From a virus: a DNA stretch of 27,033 bases. The stretch is taken from positions 1 through 27,033 of the IMG/VR virus record IMGVR_UViG_3300006637_000024; one strand, 5' to 3'. The position numbers were made by a program, and so were the translations under genes. The notes beneath the pieces were generated by a model. It worked only from the letters and a program-made list of their open reading frames with translations, had not been told where the DNA came from and did not search any database. Numbering within the stretch: the stretch's first letter is position 1; the number at the start of each line of letters is the position of its first letter. This document shows positions 22,745 to 27,033 of the stretch, piece by piece.

Positions 22745-23868
22745 TAAAAATCGGCTCCCTTTTTGCAGGGATAGGGGGATTTGAGCTCGGATTAGAGAGA
22801 GCCATCCCCAATAGCGAGACCATCTGGCAGGTCGAACAAGATAAATTCTGTCAGAGGGTACTCCGGAAACATTGGCCACAATCAAAAATATATAACGACG
22901 TCAGGGAGGTCTCCTCTCATAATTTGGAGCCTGTCGATCTACTCTGCGGAGGATTCCCCTGTCAGGACATATCAATCGCAGGAAAAGGAGAGGGATTACA
23001 TGGGAAAAAATCGGGTCTTTGGTGGGAAATGCACAGAATTATCAGGGATATACGACCTCGAGTTATCGTGCTGGAAAACGTCTCAGCTGTCACTTTTCGA
23101 GGGGGATTATCAGTTATTGGATCGCTTACCGAACTCGGGTATAGCTGCGAATGGGGAATTATATCCGCTCGTCAATTCGGAGCCCCTCATCTCAGAAAGA
23201 GATGGTTCTGTGTTGCCTACTCCGAGGACATCTCAGGACTACAAAAAGATCAGGAGACTCTCTCCGAGCGAGAGGGATGGGCGACATGGTGCGACATTAG
23301 TCGGAGCCATCGGGGAGATGATGCTCCCCACTCCGACAGCGATGGGAGACATAAACAGCCCCGAGAGGACAGAGAGAGCGATCTCATTAGCAAAACAGAA
23401 CAAGCCCCTCTACACTCGAAGGATAGTAAACGGGAAAAAGATCCCAGACAAGCGCACATTTGGGATAAAGGATGCGATCCTTTACAATATGATGCTCCCC
23501 ACTCCGACAGCAGAGGATGCCGCTCATACTCCGACAGCTCCGACAATCCAAAAATACAACGGAGGGAGATCTCTAAACGCATTTGTAGGGAGGATGCTCC
23601 CGACTCCGACGGTCGACACATCAAAAAACAATTTCTCGCCCAGCCAATTAAAGAGAGACAACAATCTTCCCAAAACAATATCGGATCTGTGTCAATCTCA
23701 GGGTTCGGCTATTGGGAAAGATGCCCGGCTCCGTCCCCAATTTGTCGAGTGGATGATGGGATTCCCCATCGGGTGGCTAAACTTAGAGCTTTAGGGAATG
23801 CAATTGTCCCTCAATGCTCTGAGCATATAGGGAGATTGATACATGAGTCAGGAGTCCTCTATGGGTAA
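22741..23868 (+). CDS. DNA (cytosine-5) methyltransferase
   Basis: This enzyme adds a methyl group to cytosine C5 in DNA, probably to protect phage DNA from host restriction. The start at 22741 forms an ATGA overlap and places motif I at the N-terminus: IGSLFAGIGGFELGLERA (4-21). Motif IV is GGFPCQDIS with catalytic C74, motif VI is LENV (111-114), motif VIII is ARQFGAPHLRKRWF (143-156), and motif X is RALGNAIVPQ (349-358). Between VIII and X, the target-recognition part is unusual: it is hydrophilic and low in complexity, with repeated DAPHSDS/DAPDSD segments. A different protein is encoded in the +1 frame across residues 87-351. No restriction endonuclease partner is seen. Confidence 0.95.
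   Translation: MIKIGSLFAGIGGFELGLERAIPNSETIWQVEQDKFCQRVLRKHWPQSKIYNDVREVSSHNLEPVDLLCGGFPCQDISIAGKGEGLHGKKSGLWWEMHRIIRDIRPRVIVLENVSAVTFRGGLSVIGSLTELGYSCEWGIISARQFGAPHLRKRWFCVAYSEDISGLQKDQETLSEREGWATWCDISRSHRGDDAPHSDSDGRHKQPREDRESDLISKTEQAPLHSKDSKREKDPRQAHIWDKGCDPLQYDAPHSDSRGCRSYSDSSDNPKIQRREISKRICREDAPDSDGRHIKKQFLAQPIKERQQSSQNNIGSVSISGFGYWERCPAPSPICRVDDGIPHRVAKLRALGNAIVPQCSEHIGRLIHESGVLYG
23000..23794 (+). CDS. Nested +1-frame protein inside the methyltransferase gene
   Basis: A 264-residue frame lies entirely inside the methyltransferase gene, offset by +1. It has its own AGGAG site (22986-22990) nine bases before the ATG. The product looks like a recognisable phage family: CWKTSQLSLFEGDYQLLDRL, then PNSGIAANGELYPL, then four LPTP repeats (VLPTPRTSQDY, MLPTPTAMGD, MLPTPTAEDA, MLPTPTVDTS) and an ending RLRPQFVEWMMGFPIGWLNL. 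From memory, stand-alone phage proteins share the WKTSQ, SGM-x-x-NG, LPTP and FVEWMMGFP-x-GW elements; their function is unknown and no search was run. The LPTP repeats are the same bases that give DAPHSDS in the methyltransferase. Dual coding is strongly suggested but needs a conservation test. Confidence 0.72.
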   Translation: MGKNRVFGGKCTELSGIYDLELSCWKTSQLSLFEGDYQLLDRLPNSGIAANGELYPLVNSEPLISERDGSVLPTPRTSQDYKKIRRLSPSERDGRHGATLVGAIGEMMLPTPTAMGDINSPERTERAISLAKQNKPLYTRRIVNGKKIPDKRTFGIKDAILYNMMLPTPTAEDAAHTPTAPTIQKYNGGRSLNAFVGRMLPTPTVDTSKNNFSPSQLKRDNNLPKTISDLCQSQGSAIGKDARLRPQFVEWMMGFPIGWLNLEL

Positions 23869-24172
23869 CGTCTCACGACATATTATAGATGCCTCTGAGG
23901 ACGTCGAGATCATCAATCTCGACTCTCAGGGGAGGGAGATCAACGGAGAGCTATATCTCGTCATAGCTGCGGATGTCGTCTCAAAAGACAGAGGAGTCTA
24001 TCGCTGTCTCATATATCGCTCAAAATACTCAGGGAGAGATTGGAGCTCGTGTAATTGCTCAGGATTCTATTATACGTCTATGTGTAAACATCTTTATCAT
24101 TTAGAGGAGAGAGAACACAATCCCATCACACGAGAGTCCTATCGGAGATCAAAAAATGATACTAATGATTGA
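23843..24172 (+). CDS. SWIM-type zinc-finger protein, 109 aa
   Basis: The central segment WSSCNCSGFYYTSMCKHLYHL has the C-x-C ... C-x-H arrangement of a SWIM zinc finger, a domain that binds DNA or protein partners. Before it are strands (VEIINLDSQGREINGELYLV, GVYRCLIYRSKYSG). It overlaps the methyltransferase end by 26 bases, with GGGAG upstream of the ATG; an alternative start at residue 7 exists. The whole gene is essentially one small domain plus a charged tail, shorter than typical SWIM proteins. It may assist the recombination/replication genes beside it, such as the resolvase; that is an inference. Confidence 0.75.
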   Translation: MSQESSMGNVSRHIIDASEDVEIINLDSQGREINGELYLVIAADVVSKDRGVYRCLIYRSKYSGRDWSSCNCSGFYYTSMCKHLYHLEEREHNPITRESYRRSKNDTND

Positions 24173-24527
24173 GCCTCGAGCCTGTCCCAGACCTCGAGTG
24201 ACTCGGGGAGGGGGAGTGTATTATCCCAAAAAATATCAGGAGTGGGTTAGAGAGTGTGCGAGCCTCCTCTCTCAGATCTCTCTCCCCGAGGGACCTCTGC
24301 ATATTGAGATTGTATTTGTATTTCACCGAGTCGGAAGGCTCCCTCGATACGGAGGGAGAGTGATACACGACAGGAGACCCGATCTCGATAACTGCGTAAA
24401 GAGTTTACTCGATGCGCTCCCTCTGAAGGACGACAAAGTGATCTCATCACTATATGCACGTAAATATTATGCGAGCTCAGAGGAGACTCCTCATATCGAG
24501 CTCAAAATACGACCACACAACCAATAA
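24156..24527 (+). CDS. rusA: RusA-family Holliday junction resolvase
   Basis: The 123-residue protein has the RusA layout: CPRPRVTRGGGVYYPKKYQEW near the N-terminus is seen as PRPRVTRGGGVYYPKKYQE, a strand LHIEIVFVFHR, the acidic motif RPDLDNCVKSLLDALPL (D76, D78, K82) and KDDKVISSLYARKYYA (D92/D93). These acidic residues and the lysine match the metal-dependent active site. It cuts four-way junctions in recombination intermediates or branched replicating DNA before packaging. It overlaps the SWIM gene by 17 bases. An internal ATG at residue 4 is an alternative start. Confidence 0.93.
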   Translation: MILMIEPRACPRPRVTRGGGVYYPKKYQEWVRECASLLSQISLPEGPLHIEIVFVFHRVGRLPRYGGRVIHDRRPDLDNCVKSLLDALPLKDDKVISSLYARKYYASSEETPHIELKIRPHNQ

Positions 24528-24558
24528 AAAAAGGGAGGGAGTGACACTCTCCCTCCCT
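24526..24558 (-). terminator. Strong terminator facing the - strand
   Basis: AGGGAGGGAG (24532-24541) pairs perfectly with CTCCCTCCCT (24549-24558) across a seven-base loop. On the - strand the stem is followed by T7 (complement of 24526-24532); on the + strand no T run follows. No - strand gene is visible to its right in this window. Confidence 0.7.
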
Positions 24559-24595
24559 AAGCAACTTACAAACAATAAGGAGATGATAAAACATC

Positions 24596-25567
24596 ATGTT
24601 TAATATAACATTATTACCCAAAATATATCAACCTGAGCGATTTGAGACACACAAATTATCATTTACTCAGGTCTATGATATTGTCACTCAGGAGAGACCC
24701 CTATTACCCAAAAAACAGCAAGTTTGCTGGAGCCCCTGCATATTTAAAAAGGGGACTAAAAAGGGGAATGAAAACGCAATTGAGCTCTCTCTGATGGTTC
24801 TCGATATCGATGATTACTATCGATTTGATGAGGTACACGACATTCTAGTATTTTTAAAATTGTCGTTTTTTATACACACATCCTACTCTCACGACGAGAA
24901 AGTAAAAGATAAATTCAGAGTCGTGTTTCCTATGAGAGATCCTGTCCCTGCGGAGCTGTGGCGTTTTTATTTTGATGGGATGATGGACTGGTTTAGGGAG
25001 CATGTCACCATCCCGATCGTCTCTAAATATGGCACTCTGCAGGGGAAAGATCTCAAATGGCTTAAACTCGATACCTCAGTAAACGACCCCGGGCGAGCCT
25101 ACTATACGATGACACACAAGCCCCTCTCTCGTCGAGTATTGTACGAGTCAGGAGAGATAGTCGATTGGGAGATGTACGCAGATCGAGCCCGCTACGCATA
25201 CGAAGCGAAATTGGACGAGAAACGCAGACTCGCAGAGGAGGAGAGGGAGCGCAGAGAGGCACATCTCAAAAATCTCGAGGGACGCAGAGTCTCACACTCT
25301 GACAGACGCAAATATTATTATCATATGCTCAGTACACAGATGAGCTGGAGACAGAGACTCGCAGATAGACTCGGATGTGAGATCCGGATGTCCTCAGGAG
25401 GAGATCGAGCTCAGGGATTCTCCTGTCCCTCCTGTCAGAGGACGGATTGTAGTTATTTCTATATCGACCCCATCCGCAATAGCCATCTCGCTCGATGTGG
25501 ACATCTCAAATCCTGCGGATGGTCGGCATCTGTCGGATACCTCGCAGAAATAAACAATTTTATATAG
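24596..25567 (+). CDS. Primase-polymerase-like protein with C-terminal zinc ribbon
   Basis: This 323-residue protein is a probable replication primase. It shows the archaeo-eukaryotic primase motifs: LMVLDID (D70, D72), HTSYSH (94-99) and WLKLDTS (D159), followed by a P-G-R-A-Y-Y stretch (165-170) like plasmid and phage prim-pols. A charged coiled coil (residues 200-230) links to a C-terminal cysteine cluster with C277, C280, C285, C301, H303 and C307 (CPSCQRTDC ... ARCGHLKSCGW), probably a zinc ribbon for DNA binding. The gene directly precedes the VirE-like helicase, a common primase plus helicase pair. An AAGGAG site lies 13 bases upstream, rather far. Confidence 0.78.
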   Translation: MFNITLLPKIYQPERFETHKLSFTQVYDIVTQERPLLPKKQQVCWSPCIFKKGTKKGNENAIELSLMVLDIDDYYRFDEVHDILVFLKLSFFIHTSYSHDEKVKDKFRVVFPMRDPVPAELWRFYFDGMMDWFREHVTIPIVSKYGTLQGKDLKWLKLDTSVNDPGRAYYTMTHKPLSRRVLYESGEIVDWEMYADRARYAYEAKLDEKRRLAEEERERREAHLKNLEGRRVSHSDRRKYYYHMLSTQMSWRQRLADRLGCEIRMSSGGDRAQGFSCPSCQRTDCSYFYIDPIRNSHLARCGHLKSCGWSASVGYLAEINNFI

Positions 25568-25575
25568 GAGACGAC

Positions 25576-26928
25576 ATGACTAGACCAAACATTACAGAGA
25601 TACACAGCACAGATGGACGGATACAAGCCCTTCTCAATCTCGGATTCGAGCTCAGAGTCAGACGCACAGATAACGGAGACTATATCAAACCCTCCCTGTT
25701 TAATATTGTCCAATTACTCCGCAATCATCCCCTCCTCAGAGGGAGACTCACTCAGGATGGCTTCTCAAACATCATATTTTGGAAAGACGAGAATGAAAAG
25801 GAGGTCAGATTCTCCGATAAATCTCATGTCCCTGAGCTGCGCTTTTTGTGTGAGGATCGATGGGGAGTATCATTTAAAAAAGAGGAGGTCCTCTCTGCAG
25901 TCCAGATCGTCTCGTCGGAGAATATTATCAATCCTCTACACGACCATCTCGACTCCCTGAGAGGTCTCTGGAATCCTGAGCGAGACAAACCTGAGGCATA
26001 CAAACTATTACACTATCTCGGATCTCCTGACTCTGCTAAGAAGGGAGAGCCGGGCTATATGGCTCGAGTCTACTCTCACAGATGGCTCCTGTCTGTTATC
26101 GCTCGTGCGTATGCGACCCTCGACAATCTCGTAAAAGCGGATCCCTGCCTCCTATTGTACGGACATCAGAGGATAGGTAAATCACGAGCCCTCGAGACTA
26201 TCTGTTTTTATGATGCGCTCGGACGTCGATATTTTGGAGACAATGAACTCGACATGTCAGACTATCCGGATGCCGTTATGCAGATCAGAGGCAAGCTCAT
26301 CTATGAATTACAAGAGATGGCAGGCAGACCAAAGGACGCAAAGATCGAGAAGCGATTTTTATCTATACAGAAGGATGATTGTCGGTTTGTATATGGGAAA
26401 TTTAATGAGGAGGTCCCGAGACGGACTGTATTTGCATACACGACCAATAAAAAAAACGTCCTGACAGATGCCTCAGGGAACTCTCGTCTATGGTGTGTCG
26501 ATCTCGGCAGTAAAAAAATAGACATCCCCCGGCTCAGGGATAGGATGCCTTATATTTGGTCAGAGATCCTCTATAGATATGATGAGTATATGAGAGATCC
26601 CAAAAATCCCAAAAAAGCGCACCTCGGCCAATGGTGGCTCACGAATGAGGAGGAGATTGAGCATATAGGGGAGAGCTCGGCATTTGAGCAAACCCATCCT
26701 ATGACAGAGAGGGTTGAGGAGATTATCGCAGAGACAGAAGATCTCCCCATCTCAGTCGCTCAGATCCTGAGACAATTGAGAGAGGAGCTCTCCCCCTTCC
26801 TCGAGTCAGGAGTCCGAGCGAATAGTCAGATAATCTCCGATATACTACAACGTAATCGATACGAGTATGACAGACGGAGACCTCCTGAGGGAGGAGACAG
26901 AGTCCGAGGATGGTGGCCTCCCTCATAG
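25576..26928 (+). CDS. VirE-like replicative helicase/ATPase
   Basis: The frame is open from 25495, but the ATG at 25576 has a TAGGAG site five bases upstream and removes overlap with the primase gene, so the product is 450 residues. The ATPase core has Walker A GHQRIGKS (196-203), a Walker B-like KLIYELQEM (240-248), FAYTTNK (286-292, sensor Asn) and GNSRLW (301-306, arginine). This is the pattern of the virulence-associated E family, superfamily 3-like helicases that partner with prim-pols. The N-terminal 130 residues resemble the usual substrate-binding region; the C-terminal 110 are helical and acidic. It probably unwinds DNA during phage replication. A terminator follows. Confidence 0.87.
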   Translation: MTRPNITEIHSTDGRIQALLNLGFELRVRRTDNGDYIKPSLFNIVQLLRNHPLLRGRLTQDGFSNIIFWKDENEKEVRFSDKSHVPELRFLCEDRWGVSFKKEEVLSAVQIVSSENIINPLHDHLDSLRGLWNPERDKPEAYKLLHYLGSPDSAKKGEPGYMARVYSHRWLLSVIARAYATLDNLVKADPCLLLYGHQRIGKSRALETICFYDALGRRYFGDNELDMSDYPDAVMQIRGKLIYELQEMAGRPKDAKIEKRFLSIQKDDCRFVYGKFNEEVPRRTVFAYTTNKKNVLTDASGNSRLWCVDLGSKKIDIPRLRDRMPYIWSEILYRYDEYMRDPKNPKKAHLGQWWLTNEEEIEHIGESSAFEQTHPMTERVEEIIAETEDLPISVAQILRQLREELSPFLESGVRANSQIISDILQRNRYEYDRRRPPEGGDRVRGWWPPS

Positions 26929-26962
26929 GAGTCTCCCTCCCCTCAGAGCAGATAATTAACGT

Positions 26963-26984
26963 GGCCACGAATTCGTGGCCTTTT
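26963..26984 (+). terminator. Palindromic terminator after the helicase gene
   Basis: GGCCACGAATTCGTGGCC (26963-26980) is a perfect palindrome with a 7-bp stem and AATT loop, followed by TTTT and then T-rich sequence. It ends the early operon. Confidence 0.82.
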
Positions 26985-27033
26985 CTATATTTATTATATT
27001 TATACTTTTTAATAAAAAATATATAAAATATCT

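Noticed and set aside
1-27033. Lysogeny module (integrase, attachment site, CI-type repressor)
   Set aside because: No recombinase motifs or att-like repeats were seen, and the HTH protein lacks a CI C-terminal domain; a lytic or undetermined lifestyle is safer. The missing ends could still hold such genes.
1-27033. Simple assembly chimera joined near 7.3 kb
   Set aside because: Not excluded, but the same GGAGACTAC leader occurs on both sides, and the two halves supply complementary, non-duplicated head genes, which favours one genome.

Overview
This window is most of the genome of a tailed double-stranded DNA bacteriophage. It carries two-domain terminase, portal, scaffold, HK97-type capsid, tail tube, frameshifted tail chaperone, tape measure, tail tip, lysis and replication genes, almost all on the + strand and tightly packed with ATGA or TAATG stop/start overlaps. 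A tape measure of 781 residues and no recognisable sheath gene suggest a siphovirus with a non-contractile tail. Strong AGGAG-type ribosome binding sites point to a host that uses Shine-Dalgarno initiation; the host cannot be named from this sequence. No integrase, excisionase, tRNA, CRISPR array or insertion sequence was seen. Both ends look open: the first gene lacks its start, and the last 53 bases are almost pure A/T.

Layout. 1-4862: DNA packaging and procapsid genes (small terminase, two small genes, large terminase, portal, scaffold). 4868-7236: two small virion-type genes and a repetitive fiber built from decapeptides. 7237-7643: the main intergenic region, with a terminator, nine 11-bp units containing five TTATNCACA DnaA-type boxes, a 45-codon gene on the - strand and an extended -10 promoter for the capsid gene. 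7644-12132: major capsid protein followed by a structured terminator, small capsid-associated genes, connector, tail completion protein, tail tube and the G/GT chaperone pair with a canonical A_AAT_TTT slippery site. 12125-20040: minor tail protein, tape measure, a 1093-residue propeller-like tail protein and a hub-like protein. 20040-21007: a YkuD-like lysis enzyme candidate and a holin-like protein. 21008-22118: terminators, a strong promoter, a 90-residue orphan and a convergent DnaQ-like exonuclease on the - strand. 22119-24527: an early operon of two HTH proteins, a C5-cytosine methyltransferase with a second gene nested in its +1 frame, a SWIM zinc-finger protein and a RusA resolvase. 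24596-26928: a primase-like protein and a VirE-type helicase/ATPase.

How it fits together. The late genes make a head (portal, scaffold, HK97-fold shell with no visible maturation protease), a long flexible tail and a lysis pair. The early genes encode transcriptional regulation, DNA modification, primer synthesis plus unwinding, and junction resolution. No DNA polymerase is present, so replication probably borrows the host replisome; the DnaA-box cluster would be a natural entry point.

The most unusual items are the dual-coding methyltransferase (about 795 bp read in two frames, both showing protein-family motifs), the DnaA-box/11-bp repeat array lying exactly at a sharp change in codon usage, and a 10-nt perfect complement of a gene's ribosome binding site placed inside the upstream terminator loop. 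No wholly new system could be demonstrated from sequence alone.
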